A DNA stretch of 64,000 nucleotides from Achromobacter sp. Marseille-Q4962 (GTDB taxonomy: Bacteria; Pseudomonadota; Gammaproteobacteria; Burkholderiales; Burkholderiaceae_B), in the NCBI RefSeq assembly GCF_943737005.1, contig NZ_CALSFU010000014.1, positions 62,001-126,000 of the forward strand. Direction: 5' to 3'. A program made the position numbers and the translations under genes. Below, piece after piece: positions 49,326-59,057 of the stretch (position 1 is its first letter; the number at the start of each line of letters is the position of its first letter). A model generated the notes under the pieces. The model did no database searches, was not told the origin of the DNA, and saw only the letters and a program-made list of their open reading frames with translations.

Positions 49326-49331
49326 TATAAT
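49326..49331 (+). promoter_or_regulatory. Probable -10 box of dacC
   Basis: A perfect TATAAT lies 54 bases before the dacC ATG. No good -35 is seen 17 bases upstream. A 10-bp inverted repeat (CCGCGCGGGG, 49281-49302) sits just before it and may end the hydrolase transcript. Confidence 0.45.
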
Positions 49332-49384
49332 TGTCAGCTTCTTGCCCCGCGCCAGCGGGCGTCTTTCCTGGACTCACGTTGCCG

Positions 49385-50644
49385 ATGAAGACTCTGTCCC
49401 ACTCCGCTCACTCTCCTCTCGTTGTTTCCCGCCGCGTCCTGAGCGGCGCCGTGTTGTCGGCCATGCTTGCCATGTCTGCGCCGGCGTGGACGCAGCAGGC
49501 GCCGGCGGCTCCGGCGGCGGCGCAACCCGCGGCGCCGGCCCCGGCCGCGGCGGGCGCGGTTGCGGTGGGCGATGTGTCCGCGGTGCCGGCGCCCACCATC
49601 GCGGCCAAGGCCTGGATCGTCATCGACGTCAACAGCGGCCAGACGCTGGCGGCTTCCAACGCCGACATGAAGGTCGAGCCGGCCTCGCTCACCAAGATCA
49701 TGACGGCCTACGTCGTGTTCGATGCGCTCGAAGAAAAGCGCCTGACGCTGGAGCAGACCGTGCCGGTTTCCGAGCACGCCTGGCGCACGGGCGGCTCGCG
49801 CATGTTCATCGAGCCGCGCAAGCCCGTGACCGTCGACGAACTCAACCAGGGCATGATCGTGCAGTCGGGCAACGACGCCTCGGTGGCGCTGGCCGAGGCG
49901 GTGGGCGGCAGCGAGTCCGCCTTCGCCGCGCTCATGAACCAGGAGGCCGAGCGCCTGGGCATGAAGAGCACGCACTTCGTGAACGCCACCGGCCTGCCCG
50001 ACCCGCAGCACATGACCACCGCGCGCGACCTGGCCACGCTGTCGGCGCACCTCATCACCGATCACCCCGACTTCTATCACTACTACAAGCAGAAGAGCTT
50101 CACCTACAACAAGATCACGCAGCCCAACCGCAACCGCCTGCTGTGGGCCGACCCGTCGGTGGACGGCATGAAAACCGGCCATACCGAGTCGGCCGGCTAC
50201 TGCCTGGTCTCCACCGCGCTGCGCGGCGACCGCCGCGTGCTGGCCGTGGTGCTGGGCACCGACAGCGAGGCCACGCGCGCCGAGGAAAGCCTGAAGCTCC
50301 TGAACTGGAGCTTCCAGAACTTCGACACCGTCAAGCTCTTCGACAAGAGCCAGCCCGGCATCGATGCCCGCGTCTGGGAAGGCACGGTCGAGAACGTGAA
50401 GCTGGGCCCGCCCAAGCCGGTGACCCTCGCCGTGCCGCGCGGCAAGGCCGGCGACCTCAAACCCGTGGTGCAGCGTACCGACCCGCTCATCGCGCCGCTG
50501 TCCAAGGGCCAGCAGGTGGGCACGGTGCAATTCACGCTGGACGGCAAGGTGCTGCGCACCGAGCCCCTGGTGGTGCAGGACGCGGTGGAGCGCGCCGGCT
50601 TCTTCGGCCGCATGGTCGACACCGTCAAGCGCTGGTTCCAGTAA
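49385..50644 (+). CDS. dacC: D-alanyl-D-alanine carboxypeptidase (PBP5/6 family)
   Basis: 419 residues. A signal peptide (to about residue 36) is followed by an Ala/Pro-rich linker. The penicillin-binding motifs are S101-xx-K104 (ASLTK), S161-G-N163 and K263-T-G. A C-terminal beta domain and an amphipathic end (MVDTVKRWF) anchor it to the periplasmic side of the inner membrane. It trims the terminal D-Ala of peptidoglycan pentapeptides. A D-amino acid aminotransferase gene follows after the terminator. Confidence 0.9.
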   Translation: MKTLSHSAHSPLVVSRRVLSGAVLSAMLAMSAPAWTQQAPAAPAAAQPAAPAPAAAGAVAVGDVSAVPAPTIAAKAWIVIDVNSGQTLAASNADMKVEPASLTKIMTAYVVFDALEEKRLTLEQTVPVSEHAWRTGGSRMFIEPRKPVTVDELNQGMIVQSGNDASVALAEAVGGSESAFAALMNQEAERLGMKSTHFVNATGLPDPQHMTTARDLATLSAHLITDHPDFYHYYKQKSFTYNKITQPNRNRLLWADPSVDGMKTGHTESAGYCLVSTALRGDRRVLAVVLGTDSEATRAEESLKLLNWSFQNFDTVKLFDKSQPGIDARVWEGTVENVKLGPPKPVTLAVPRGKAGDLKPVVQRTDPLIAPLSKGQQVGTVQFTLDGKVLRTEPLVVQDAVERAGFFGRMVDTVKRWFQ

Positions 50645-50671
50645 AACCGCCGGCCGCGGGTGTAATCTACG

Positions 50672-50700
50672 GGACGGGCCCAGGGCCCGTCCTTTTTATT
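50672..50700 (+). terminator. Rho-independent terminator of dacC
   Basis: A 10-bp stem (GGACGGGCCC 50672-50681 with GGGCCCGTCC 50683-50692) is followed by TTTTTATT. It lies 27 bases after the dacC stop. Confidence 0.85.
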
Positions 50701-50725
50701 TTCATTCGACACTCAGGAGTTCCTC

Positions 50726-51592
50726 ATGATCCCGGGCGTGCCTGGCGACAGCCAGGTGTATCTCAACGGCGAGTTCCTGCGGCTGGATGAGGCGAAAGTC
50801 TCCGTCCTCGACCGCGGCTTCATTTTCGGCGATGGCATCTACGAAGTGGTGCCCGTCTACAACGGCAATGCCTTCCGCATGGCCGAGCACCTGGACCGCC
50901 TGGACCGCAGCCTGGCGGCGCTGCGCATTGCCTCGCCCCTGGACCGCGCGGGCTGGATCGACCTGGTTGCCGAACTCATCGCGCGCGGCGGCATGCCCAC
51001 CTGCCTGATCTACCTGCAGGTCACCCGCGGCGTGTACAAGCGCGACCACGCCTTCCCGCCCGAGCCCGTCGCGCCCACGGTCTTCGGCATGGCCTCGGCC
51101 TGGTCGCCGCCTTCGGCCGAACAGCGCGCCCGGGGCATCTCGGCCATCGGCATTCCCGACGAGCGCTGGCTGCATTGTGAGATCAAGTCCGTTTCGCTGC
51201 TGGGCAACGTGCTGGCCCGCCAGCAGGCGGTCGACGCCCACGTGGACGAAGTCGTGCAGTTCCGCGACGGCTACCTGACCGAAGGCTCCTCGTCCAACAT
51301 CTGGGTGGTGTCGCAGGGCAAGCTGCTGGCCCCGCCCAAGAACAACCTCATCCTGGAAGGCATCCGCTACGGCCTGCTGGGCGAGCTGGCGGCCGAGACC
51401 GGCATCCCGTTCGAGGCGCGCCGCATCACGCGCGAGGAAGTCGAGCGCGCCGACGAACTGCTGGTGACCTCGGCCACCAAGGAAGTGCTGCCCATCCTCT
51501 CCCTGGACGGCAAGCCTGTGGGTTCGGGCAAGCCCGGCCCGGTTTATGCGCAACTGCGGGCGGGTTATGATGCCCGCATCGCCGCGCTCTGA
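50726..51592 (+). CDS. dat: D-amino acid aminotransferase (class IV)
   Basis: 288 residues, fold type IV. The start VYLNGEFLRLDEAKVSVLDRGF and the FGDGIYEVVPV motif match D-alanine transaminases. The PLP lysine is K154 (EIKSVSLLGNVLA), and EGSSSNIWVV follows. It interconverts D-Ala and D-Glu with 2-keto acids, which fits its place beside a D,D-carboxypeptidase. A branched-chain specificity cannot be ruled out. Confidence 0.85.
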   Translation: MIPGVPGDSQVYLNGEFLRLDEAKVSVLDRGFIFGDGIYEVVPVYNGNAFRMAEHLDRLDRSLAALRIASPLDRAGWIDLVAELIARGGMPTCLIYLQVTRGVYKRDHAFPPEPVAPTVFGMASAWSPPSAEQRARGISAIGIPDERWLHCEIKSVSLLGNVLARQQAVDAHVDEVVQFRDGYLTEGSSSNIWVVSQGKLLAPPKNNLILEGIRYGLLGELAAETGIPFEARRITREEVERADELLVTSATKEVLPILSLDGKPVGSGKPGPVYAQLRAGYDARIAAL

Positions 51593-51678
51593 CGCCGGCC
51601 GGCCTCGTCCGGGGCCCTTTGCCCGCGCGGGCCCTGCCCGCGCGGCGCCCGGAACGCCGCCACCCTCGCAGGTTCATC

Positions 51679-51951
51679 ATGCACATTCCGCCCGAAGAAT
51701 CCCTCATCGAGTATCCCAGTGACTTTCCCATCAAGGTCATGGGCAAGCACCATCCCGACTTCGCGCAGACGCTGACCGAAGTCGTGCTGCAATTCGATCC
51801 CGGCTTCGACGCCTCCACGGTGGAGATGCGGCCCAGCAAGGGCGGCAACTACATGGGGCTGACCTTCACCGTGCGCGCCACCTCGCGCGAGCAGCTCGAC
51901 GCGCTCTACCGCGCGCTGCACGGCCATCCCATGGTGTCCATCGTTCTCTGA
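51679..51951 (+). CDS. DUF493 (YbeD-like) protein
   Basis: A 90-residue ferredoxin-like fold protein. YPSDFPIKVMGKHHPDF near the start and SKGGNYMGLTFTVRA in the middle are the family's conserved parts. YbeD-type genes commonly lie between dacA/dacC and lipB, as here. The exact function is unknown. lipB starts 3 bases downstream. Confidence 0.9.
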   Translation: MHIPPEESLIEYPSDFPIKVMGKHHPDFAQTLTEVVLQFDPGFDASTVEMRPSKGGNYMGLTFTVRATSREQLDALYRALHGHPMVSIVL

Positions 51952-51954
51952 GCC

Positions 51955-52599
51955 GTGGCGGTCGTCATCAAATGGCTGGCGGGGCCGGCCGAATACCTGC
52001 CGGTGTGGCAGGCCATGCAGGCCTACACCAACGAACGCGGCGCCGACGCCGCCGACGAGATCTGGCTCTGCGAGCACCAGCCCGTCTATACGCTGGGGCA
52101 GGCCGGCCAGCCCCGGCACCTGCTCAATCCCGGCCACATCCCCGTGGTGCATTGCGACCGCGGCGGGCAGGTCACGTATCACGGCCCGGGCCAGGTCATG
52201 GGCTACGCGCTGTTCGACCTGCGCCGCGCCGGCGTCCACGTCAAGGAATACGTGACCCTGCTCGAAGGCGCCGTCATCGGCACCCTGGCCGAGCTGGGCG
52301 TGCCGCATGCCTGCCGCAAGCCCGGCGCGCCCGGCGTCTACGTGCCGGGCCCGGATGGCGAGCTGGCCAAGATCGCTGCGCTGGGCATCAAGATCCGCAA
52401 CGGCCGCGCCTATCACGGCGTGTCGCTGAACGTGGCCATGGACCTGCAGCCCTTTCTGGGCATCAACCCCTGTGGTTACGAGGGGCTGCGCACCGTGGAC
52501 ATGCGCAGCGTGGGCGTCGAGGTGCCCGCCGCGCTGGCCGGCGACACCCTGGGACGCAATCTTGCCGCCGCCTGGAAGGCGGTCCGGAGCCTGGCTTGA
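51955..52599 (+). CDS. lipB: Octanoyl-[ACP]:protein N-octanoyltransferase
   Basis: 214 residues. [22 protein letters not shown] is the LipB signature. The catalytic pair is K139 ([12 protein letters not shown]) and C173 (NPCGYEGL). It moves octanoyl groups from ACP to lipoyl domains. The start is GTG at 51955, three bases after the DUF493 gene. Its stop overlaps the start of the Sel1 gene. Confidence 0.93.
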   Translation: MAVVIKWLAGPAEYLPVWQAMQAYTNERGADAADEIWLCEHQPVYTLGQAGQPRHLLNPGHIPVVHCDRGGQVTYHGPGQVMGYALFDLRRAGVHVKEYVTLLEGAVIGTLAELGVPHACRKPGAPGVYVPGPDGELAKIAALGIKIRNGRAYHGVSLNVAMDLQPFLGINPCGYEGLRTVDMRSVGVEVPAALAGDTLGRNLAAAWKAVRSLA

Positions 52600-53327
52600 G
52601 CACATTCACCGCCGCCGACGTCGCGGCCACCACCCCCGAGCAGCTGACGGCCCTGCGCGCCGGCCCGCCCGCCGTCTACGCCGCGTGGGTCCGCGCCGCC
52701 GCCGACCTCGGCCTGGTCGAGGCGCAGGCCATCTACGGGCAGATGCTGCTGGACGGCGCCGGCGTCGAGCGCGACCCGGCCGAAGCCCTGTCCTGGTTCA
52801 AGCGCGCCGCCCACGCCGACCACCTCATGGCCATCAATATGGTGGGCCGCTGCTACGAGAACGGCTGGGGCGTACCCCGCGACGATGTCGTCGCGGCCTA
52901 CTGGTTCCGCCTGGCGGCCGACCGCGGCCTGGACTGGGGCATGTACAACTACGCGCACATGCACCGGCAGGGCCGCGGCGGCGTGCCGCAGGACCAGGCC
53001 GCCGCCCTGGCGCTCTACCGCAAGGCGGCCGAACTGGGCCACGTCAAGTCCATCGGCATGCTGGGCCGCTACTACGAGGCCGGCACCGTGGTGGAACGCG
53101 ACCCGGACCAGGCCTTCGACTGCTACCGCCGCGCCGCCGAGGGCGGCGACTTCCGCGGCATGTTCCACCTGGGCCGCCTGCTGCTGGCGCGCGACCGGGC
53201 GGAAGACGCCGAACCATGGCTGACGCGCGTGCCCGAAACGGCCACGCCGGCCTTTCTGCGCGAAGCCGACGCCATGCTGCGCGCAGAAGGCTTCGCGCCC
53301 CGCTACGGGACTGCCGAAGCCCGCTGA
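52596..53327 (+). CDS. Sel1-repeat protein
   Basis: 243 residues. At least four Sel1-type (TPR-like) repeats are visible: [25 protein letters not shown], then [36 protein letters not shown] and [19 protein letters not shown] place the start at the TTG that overlaps the lipB stop (TTGA). No signal peptide is seen, so it is probably cytoplasmic. It lies between lipB and lipA on the same strand. Sel1 proteins are scaffolds; the partner is unknown. Confidence 0.8.
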   Translation: MSTFTAADVAATTPEQLTALRAGPPAVYAAWVRAAADLGLVEAQAIYGQMLLDGAGVERDPAEALSWFKRAAHADHLMAINMVGRCYENGWGVPRDDVVAAYWFRLAADRGLDWGMYNYAHMHRQGRGGVPQDQAAALALYRKAAELGHVKSIGMLGRYYEAGTVVERDPDQAFDCYRRAAEGGDFRGMFHLGRLLLARDRAEDAEPWLTRVPETATPAFLREADAMLRAEGFAPRYGTAEAR

Positions 53328-53443
53328 CGGCCCTGCGCGGGCGGCCTGGCTGCGCCGCGCGCCCGGCGTCGCCGCCCGCCGGGGGTAAAATGCCCTTTTC
53401 ATTGCGGACCGGGCGCGGCGCGCACCGGTCATGAAGGTGGTCC

Positions 53444-54448
53444 ATGTCTACGCTTGCCGAGTCTCCTGTTCCCCCGAACGAATCCGCCGCCCGCACCACG
53501 GAAGCGGCCTACGATCCGACGCAAAAGCAGAAATCGCAGGCCAAGACGGCGCGCATTCCCATCAAGATCGTTCCGGCCGAGCGCCTGAAAAAGCCCGAAT
53601 GGATACGCGTCAAGGCCGCCGCGCCCGGCTCGCGCTTCTACGACATCAAGCGCATCCTGCGCGAGCACAACCTGCACACGGTGTGCGAGGAAGCGTCCTG
53701 CCCCAACATCGGCGAATGCTTCGGCAAGGGCACGGCCACGTTCATGATCATGGGCGACAAGTGCACGCGCCGCTGCCCCTTCTGTGACGTGGGCCACGGC
53801 CGCCCGGATCCTCTGGACACCAACGAGCCCCTCAACCTGGCGCGCACCATCGCCGCGATGAAGCTGTCCTACGTGGTCATCACCTCGGTGGACCGCGACG
53901 ACCTGCGAGACGGCGGCGCCGGCCACTTCGTGAACTGCATCAACCACATCCGCGAGCTCTCGCCCAGCACCCGCATCGAAGTGCTCGTGCCCGACTTCCG
54001 CGGCCGCCTCGACCGCGCCCTCGCCATCCTCAACGCCGGCCCTCCCGACGTCATGAACCACAACCTGGAAACCGTGCCCCGCCTGTACAAGCAGGCCCGC
54101 CCGGGTTCCGACTACATGCACTCGCTCAAGCTGCTGGCCGAATTCAAGAAACTGCACCCCGAAGTCCCCACCAAGTCCGGCCTCATGCTGGGCCTGGGCG
54201 AAACCGACGAGGAAATCCTCCAGGTCATGCGCGACATGCGCGAGCACAACGTCGACATGCTCACCATCGGCCAGTACCTGCAGCCGTCGGAGCACCACCT
54301 GCCGGTGTTGCGCTACGTTCATCCGGACACCTTCGCCATGTTCGAGCGGGAAGCGTACGCCATGGGGTTCTCGCATGCGGCGGTGGGTGCGATGGTGCGT
54401 TCTTCGTACCACGCCGACGAACAGGCGCATGCGGCTGGGGTGAATTGA
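53444..54448 (+). CDS. lipA: Lipoyl synthase
   Basis: 334 residues, a radical SAM enzyme that inserts two sulfurs into octanoyl groups. The auxiliary-cluster cysteines lie in [12 protein letters not shown] and the radical SAM cluster in CTRRCPFC. The C-terminal RSSYHADEQ includes the RSSY motif. The N-terminal extension of about 70 residues is basic. It ends one base before the convergent rfbC gene. Confidence 0.96.
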   Translation: MSTLAESPVPPNESAARTTEAAYDPTQKQKSQAKTARIPIKIVPAERLKKPEWIRVKAAAPGSRFYDIKRILREHNLHTVCEEASCPNIGECFGKGTATFMIMGDKCTRRCPFCDVGHGRPDPLDTNEPLNLARTIAAMKLSYVVITSVDRDDLRDGGAGHFVNCINHIRELSPSTRIEVLVPDFRGRLDRALAILNAGPPDVMNHNLETVPRLYKQARPGSDYMHSLKLLAEFKKLHPEVPTKSGLMLGLGETDEEILQVMRDMREHNVDMLTIGQYLQPSEHHLPVLRYVHPDTFAMFEREAYAMGFSHAAVGAMVRSSYHADEQAHAAGVN

Positions 54449-54449
54449 A

Positions 54450-54992
54450 TCAGTAGGCCGGCGCGTCGGCAAACGACGCGCCATTGCGATCCTTCTCGGA
54501 AAGCAGCGGCAGTTGCCGGCAGGGCCAGGCGATTGCCAGCTCCGGGTCGTCCCACCGGATGCAGCGTTCGTGCCGTGGAGCGTAATAGTCCGTGGTTTTG
54601 TACAGGACCTCTGCAAAATCCGATAGCGTCAGAAAGCCGTGGGCGAAGCCCTCGGGGATCCACACCTGGCGCTTGTTCTCCGCGCTGAGCAGAGTGCCTA
54701 CCCATTTCCCGAATGACGGCGAACTGCGCCGCAAATCCACCGCGACGTCGAAGATCTCGCCCGCGCATACGCGGACGAGCTTGCCCTGGGGCTGTTCGAT
54801 CTGGTAGTGCAGCCCGCGCAACACGCCCTGGATCGAACGCGAATGGTTGTCTTGCACGAAGCGGGGCTGCAGTCCCGTCGCCGCTTCGAACGCGGCCTGG
54901 TTGAAACTTTCGAAGAAAAAGCCGCGTTCGTCACCCAGCACCCTGGGCTCCAGGAGCAACACTTCGGGAATGGCTTGGGGGATGGCCTTCAT
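54450..54992 (-). CDS. rfbC: dTDP-4-dehydrorhamnose 3,5-epimerase
   Basis: 180 residues of the RmlC cupin family. QDNHSRSIQGVLRGLHYQ carries the catalytic His region, and GFAHGFLTLSDFAEVLYKTTDYY is the second family motif. It is the last gene of the rhamnose operon (order rfbB, rfbD, rfbA, rfbC). Its ATG shares a base with the rfbA stop. Confidence 0.95.
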   Translation of the reverse strand: MKAIPQAIPEVLLLEPRVLGDERGFFFESFNQAAFEAATGLQPRFVQDNHSRSIQGVLRGLHYQIEQPQGKLVRVCAGEIFDVAVDLRRSSPSFGKWVGTLLSAENKRQVWIPEGFAHGFLTLSDFAEVLYKTTDYYAPRHERCIRWDDPELAIAWPCRQLPLLSEKDRNGASFADAPAY

Positions 54993-55873
54993 CAGAACAC
55001 CTTGTCCATCACGAGACGCATCAGGTACTGACCATAGCCGCTTTTGGCCAGGGGAGCTGCCAGTTTTTCCAGTGCGTCGGCGCTGATCCAGCCCTGGCGA
55101 AAGGCGATTTCCTCGGGGCAGGCCACTTTCAGCCCTTGGCGATGTTCCAGCGTGGCGATGAACTGGCCAGCCTCCAACAGCGATTCATGGGTGCCGGTGT
55201 CCAGCCATGCGTAGCCCCGGCCCATGATCTCCACGGCCAGCCGGCCTTGTTCCAGATAGTGCTGGTTGACGTCGGTGATTTCGAGTTCGCCCCGCGCGGA
55301 CGGCCGGATTCCCCGCGCGATGTCGATGACGTCGTTGTCGTAGAAATACAGTCCGGTCACTGCATAGCTGGAGCGCGGCCGGGCTGGCTTTTCCTCGATG
55401 GAGAGGACCTTGCCATGCTGGTCGAACTTCGCCACGCCGTAGCGTTGGGCATCCTGGACATGGTAGGCGAACACGGTGGCGCCGTCCGCACGCGCATTGG
55501 CGCGTTGCAGCAGCTGGGGCAATTCATGGCCGTAGAAGATGTTGTCTCCCAGCACCAGCGCCGAAGCCTCCCGGCCGATGAAGGGCGCGCCAATAAGGAA
55601 GGCTTGCGCCAAGCCGTCGGGAGACGGTTGCACCGCATACTCGAGGTTCAGTCCCCACTGCGAACCATCGCCCAGCAATTGCTGGAAGCGCGGCGTGTCC
55701 TGGGGTGTAGAAATAACCAGGATGTCACGGATGCCCGCCAGCATCAGGGTCGTGAGCGGGTAATAGATCATCGGCTTGTCGAAGACCGGCAGCAGCTGTT
55801 TGCTGATGGCCAGCGTCGCCGGATGCAGCCGGACGCCCGAGCCGCCGGCCAGAACTATGCCTTTGCGCGCCAT
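54992..55873 (-). CDS. rfbA: Glucose-1-phosphate thymidylyltransferase
   Basis: 293 residues. The nucleotide-binding loop [23 protein letters not shown] has Val where most RmlA proteins have Thr. [16 protein letters not shown] and [11 protein letters not shown] follow. It makes dTDP-glucose, the first step towards dTDP-L-rhamnose. It overlaps rfbD by 19 bases. Confidence 0.95.
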   Translation of the reverse strand: MARKGIVLAGGSGVRLHPATLAISKQLLPVFDKPMIYYPLTTLMLAGIRDILVISTPQDTPRFQQLLGDGSQWGLNLEYAVQPSPDGLAQAFLIGAPFIGREASALVLGDNIFYGHELPQLLQRANARADGATVFAYHVQDAQRYGVAKFDQHGKVLSIEEKPARPRSSYAVTGLYFYDNDVIDIARGIRPSARGELEITDVNQHYLEQGRLAVEIMGRGYAWLDTGTHESLLEAGQFIATLEHRQGLKVACPEEIAFRQGWISADALEKLAAPLAKSGYGQYLMRLVMDKVF

Positions 55874-56766
55874 GCGGGGTCTCCAGGTTTGACGAGTTGA
55901 TCCAGGACACGGTCGACCGGCTCGGTCCAGGGCGGCATTTCGCGTTGCAACGCGTTTGAGAGCAGGGACGTGTCCAGTATGGAATTGCGTGGCCTTTGCG
56001 CGGCGGCCGGGTAGTCGCGCGCCGCGACTGCGCGGATTTTTTCGGGAACCAGCTTCAGGGCAGCGCCGCGCGCCGCAGCGCCGGCGATGATGTATTTTGC
56101 GAAGCCATGCCAGCTGGTAGAGCCGCTTGCCGCCAGATGGTAGGTGCCGGCGGGCAATAGGCCCGCTCGGCGGCGCTGGATCGCCTGCACGCTAAGGTCC
56201 GCGACCAACTCGGCCGAAGTCGGCGCGCCATGCTGGTCCGCCACCACGTCCAGGGTTTCGCGTTCCCGCGCCAGGCGCAACATGGTTTTCAGAAAATTGC
56301 TGCCATGCGCCGAGTAGACCCAGCTGGTCCTGAACACCAGCGCATCGCAGCCGCTTGCATGGATGGCCTGTTCGCCGGCGAGCTTGGTGCTGCCGTATAC
56401 GTTCAAGGGATGCGGGGTGTCGGCTTCCGTGTAGGGCCGCGCCAGCGCGCCGTCGAAGACGTAGTCGGTCGAATAGTGCACCAGCAAGGCGCCAGCGGCG
56501 CGTGCATGACGCGCCAGGACGGAGGCCGCGCTTGCATTGACCTGGAGGGCGGTGTCGGGATCGCTTTCAGCCTTGTCCACTGCGGTCCAGGCTGCGGCGT
56601 TCACGATTACGTCGGCCGGGCAGGTCGCCAGAGCTGCGAGCAGCGCGTCCCGGTTGCGCAGGTCGGCATCGCTGCGGCCCAGCGCCACGACCTCTCCCAA
56701 CGGGAGCAGGGCGCGACACAGTTCCCGGCCCACCTGGCCGTCTTTGCCCAACAATAAGATCTTCAC
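55855..56766 (-). CDS. rfbD: dTDP-4-dehydrorhamnose reductase
   Basis: 303 residues of the RmlD family. Motifs are [37 protein letters not shown] and [12 protein letters not shown] with the YxxxK pair. The start is GTG at 56766, ten bases after the rfbB stop, since frames further upstream run through rfbB. It catalyses the last step to dTDP-L-rhamnose. Confidence 0.94.
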   Translation of the reverse strand: MKILLLGKDGQVGRELCRALLPLGEVVALGRSDADLRNRDALLAALATCPADVIVNAAAWTAVDKAESDPDTALQVNASAASVLARHARAAGALLVHYSTDYVFDGALARPYTEADTPHPLNVYGSTKLAGEQAIHASGCDALVFRTSWVYSAHGSNFLKTMLRLARERETLDVVADQHGAPTSAELVADLSVQAIQRRRAGLLPAGTYHLAASGSTSWHGFAKYIIAGAAARGAALKLVPEKIRAVAARDYPAAAQRPRNSILDTSLLSNALQREMPPWTEPVDRVLDQLVKPGDPAWRAKA

Positions 56767-56776
56767 GCGGCCTTTG

Positions 56777-57838
56777 CTAAGTTTCGTAGCGTTCTTTGGC
56801 CCAGTCGCGATAGGCGCCACTGGCGACATTCGCCACCCACTGCGGGTGGCCCAGGTACCAGAGTACCGTTTTTCGGATGCCGCTTTCGAATGTTTCCGCA
56901 GGCTTCCAGCCCAGTTCGCGCCGCAGGCGGCTGGCGTCGACCGCATAGCGGCGGTCATGGCCGGGCCGGTCGGCGACGTGCGTGATCTGGGCGGCGTAGG
57001 GCTGCCCGTCGATCCGGGGACTGAGCTCGTCGAGCAGCGCGCAGACGTGCCGCACTACGTCGAGGTTGGTCTTTTCGTTCCAGCCGCCCACGTTGTAGGT
57101 CGCTCCCGGCTGGCCAGCGTCCAGTATCTTGCGGATCGCATCGCAATGGTCGGCCACGTATAGCCAGTCGCGGATTTGCATGCCGTCGCCATAGATGGGC
57201 AGGGACTTGCCGGCGAGCGCATTGTGGACGACCAGCGGGATCAGTTTTTCCGGGAACTGGTAGGGGCCGTAGTTGTTTGCACAGTTCGAGGTCAGCACCG
57301 GCAGCCCGTAGGTGGTGTGAAAGGCCCGCACCAGATGGTCGCTTGCCGCCTTGCTTGCGGAGTAGGGACTATTGGGCGCGTAGGGAGTCATCTCCGTAAA
57401 CGCTGGATCCGTCTTTCCCAGCGTGCCGTAGACCTCGTCGGTGGACACGTGCACGAAGCGGAAACCTGTTTGCGCGCTTGCCGGCAGACCGGTCCAATAG
57501 TCGCGCACTGTGGTCAGCAGGCGGGAGGTGCCGACGATGTTGGCCTGGACGAAGGATTCGGGGTCGGCGATGGAGCGGTCGACATGGGTCTCGGCCGCGA
57601 AGTTGATCACCGCTCGCGGCGCATGGGTGCGCAAAAGGCGTGAAACGGTCTCCGGATCGCCGATATCGCCCTGGATGAGGGTGTGCCGGGGATCGCCTCG
57701 TAGAGACGCCAGGTTGTCGGGATTGCCGGCGTAGGTGAGCTTGTCCAGCGTAACGACGGGCTCGTCGCTGCAGGCGAGCCAATCCAATACGAAGTTGGAG
57801 CCGATGAAGCCAGCCCCGCCCGTCACCACAATGCTCAT
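56777..57838 (-). CDS. rfbB: dTDP-glucose 4,6-dehydratase
   Basis: 353 residues of the RmlB family. The NAD motif is VTGGAGFIGSNFV. HVSTDEVYGTLG carries the catalytic Thr/Asp/Glu, and YSASKAASDHLV the YxxxK pair. RDWLYVADHCDAI is also typical. It is the first rhamnose gene of the operon and lies 50 bases downstream of the adenosyltransferase gene on the same strand. Confidence 0.96.
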   Translation of the reverse strand: MSIVVTGGAGFIGSNFVLDWLACSDEPVVTLDKLTYAGNPDNLASLRGDPRHTLIQGDIGDPETVSRLLRTHAPRAVINFAAETHVDRSIADPESFVQANIVGTSRLLTTVRDYWTGLPASAQTGFRFVHVSTDEVYGTLGKTDPAFTEMTPYAPNSPYSASKAASDHLVRAFHTTYGLPVLTSNCANNYGPYQFPEKLIPLVVHNALAGKSLPIYGDGMQIRDWLYVADHCDAIRKILDAGQPGATYNVGGWNEKTNLDVVRHVCALLDELSPRIDGQPYAAQITHVADRPGHDRRYAVDASRLRRELGWKPAETFESGIRKTVLWYLGHPQWVANVASGAYRDWAKERYET

Positions 57839-57888
57839 ATTCTTCAAATCCTCAGGGCCTGGCGGCGCCTGGCCCTCTTGGCGCGGGA

Positions 57889-58443
57889 CTATTTGCGCGC
57901 CTGGGCGCCCGCCCAGAACGTGTCTTTCTGCCCCGCATGCTGGTTTATACAACGCGCCAGCACGAACATCAGGTCCGACAGGCGGTTCAGGTATTGGCGC
58001 ACGGGCGGGTTCACCGAGTCGGTACGAGCCAGCGTCACGACGGCACGTTCGGCGCGGCGGCACACCGTGCGAGCCACGTGCGCCTGCGCCGAGCCGCGGG
58101 AACCGCCCGGCAGGATGAATTCGCGCAAGGGCGGCAGGGTCTTGTTGTAGTGGGCCAGGCGCGCATCCAGACGGACGATGTGTTCATCCGTCAGCGCAGT
58201 GTGGCCCGGGATGCAGAGTTCCGCGCCCATGTCGAACAAGTCGTGTTGAATGGTCAGCAGGTCGGCGGATATCTCGGCGGGCAAGTCTTCGGTCAGCAGG
58301 ACGCCGATCACGCTGTTCAATTCGTCGACATCGCCGATCGCCGCGATGCGCACGGCATCCTTGGGCGTACGGGATCCGTCCCCAAGACCCGTGGTGCCGT
58401 CGTCTCCCGTGCGGGTGGCAATGACAGATAGGCGGTTGGCCAT
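57889..58443 (-). CDS. Cob(I)alamin adenosyltransferase (PduO type)
   Basis: 184 residues. ATRTGDDGTTGLGDGSRTPKD is the ATP-binding N-terminus, and the later RTVCRRAERAVV and YLNRLSDLMFVLAR are family signatures. It makes adenosylcobalamin from cob(I)alamin and ATP. ATG 58443 is chosen; upstream sequence in frame is poorly conserved. It may share a transcript with the rhamnose genes although the functions are unrelated. Confidence 0.92.
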   Translation of the reverse strand: MANRLSVIATRTGDDGTTGLGDGSRTPKDAVRIAAIGDVDELNSVIGVLLTEDLPAEISADLLTIQHDLFDMGAELCIPGHTALTDEHIVRLDARLAHYNKTLPPLREFILPGGSRGSAQAHVARTVCRRAERAVVTLARTDSVNPPVRQYLNRLSDLMFVLARCINQHAGQKDTFWAGAQARK

Positions 58444-58652
58444 GAAAATTCCTGAAATAGTGACGAATGGTTCGGATTTTGTGTCCGGGCCCGAGGAGGG
58501 CGGGCGTGCGGCCCGCGGGACGCAATCAATGGTCAGGACTGTTGCGTTCCTTTCGGGTGACTGTTGCACAAGGGCGGTATCCTAGCACTACGGATAGCAG
58601 GGTAGCGGCGCACGCCGGTTCCACGCTTTTCTTGCAATCGGAGGATATCTGC

Positions 58653-58958
58653 ATGGCTTTCAACCGCAAATACGCAGCGCCGATGGCGGTGGCGACCGCG
58701 ATGGCCGTGGTGTCGCTGGCGACACCGCTGGCGTTCGCGCAGCAGGCCCAGGCCAGCGGCGAGGTGCGCCGCGTGGATCCGGCCGCGGGCAAGGTGACGA
58801 TCAAGCACGATGCGATCAAGGCGCTGGATCTGCCGGCCATGACGCTGGTGTATCAGGCCGATCCGGCGCTGCTGGCGAAGATCAAGGCGGGCGACAAGGT
58901 GAAGTTCACTGCCGAGCGCAAGGACGGCAAGTATGTGGTGACGGCGATCAGCAACTGA
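58653..58958 (+). CDS. CusF-like periplasmic copper-binding protein
   Basis: 101 residues. A signal peptide ends near residue 29 (AFA). The mature OB-fold has GEVRRVDPAAGKVTIKHDAIKALDL and PAMTLVYQ. H52 and M63 match CusF metal ligands, but the CusF tryptophan is L60 and the second methionine is L65, so copper binding may be weaker or different. It has GGAG upstream of the ATG and stands alone, with a terminator after it. Confidence 0.85.
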   Translation: MAFNRKYAAPMAVATAMAVVSLATPLAFAQQAQASGEVRRVDPAAGKVTIKHDAIKALDLPAMTLVYQADPALLAKIKAGDKVKFTAERKDGKYVVTAISN

Positions 58959-58980
58959 GGCGGCGCGCCTGCAAAACAAG

Positions 58981-59020
58981 AAAGCCGGAACCGCCTGGCA
59001 GGGCGGGTTCCGGCTTTTTA
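58981..59020. terminator. Bidirectional terminator between the cusF-like gene and hslU
   Basis: A long stem (AAAGCCGGAACCGCC with GGCGGGTTCCGGCTTT) has a loop around 58996-59002. T-runs follow on the plus strand (CTTTTTA) and, less strongly, on the minus strand. Confidence 0.85.
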
Positions 59021-59057
59021 TGCGCGCGGTGGCGGGGTGCGCCGCCGGCGGATGCCG

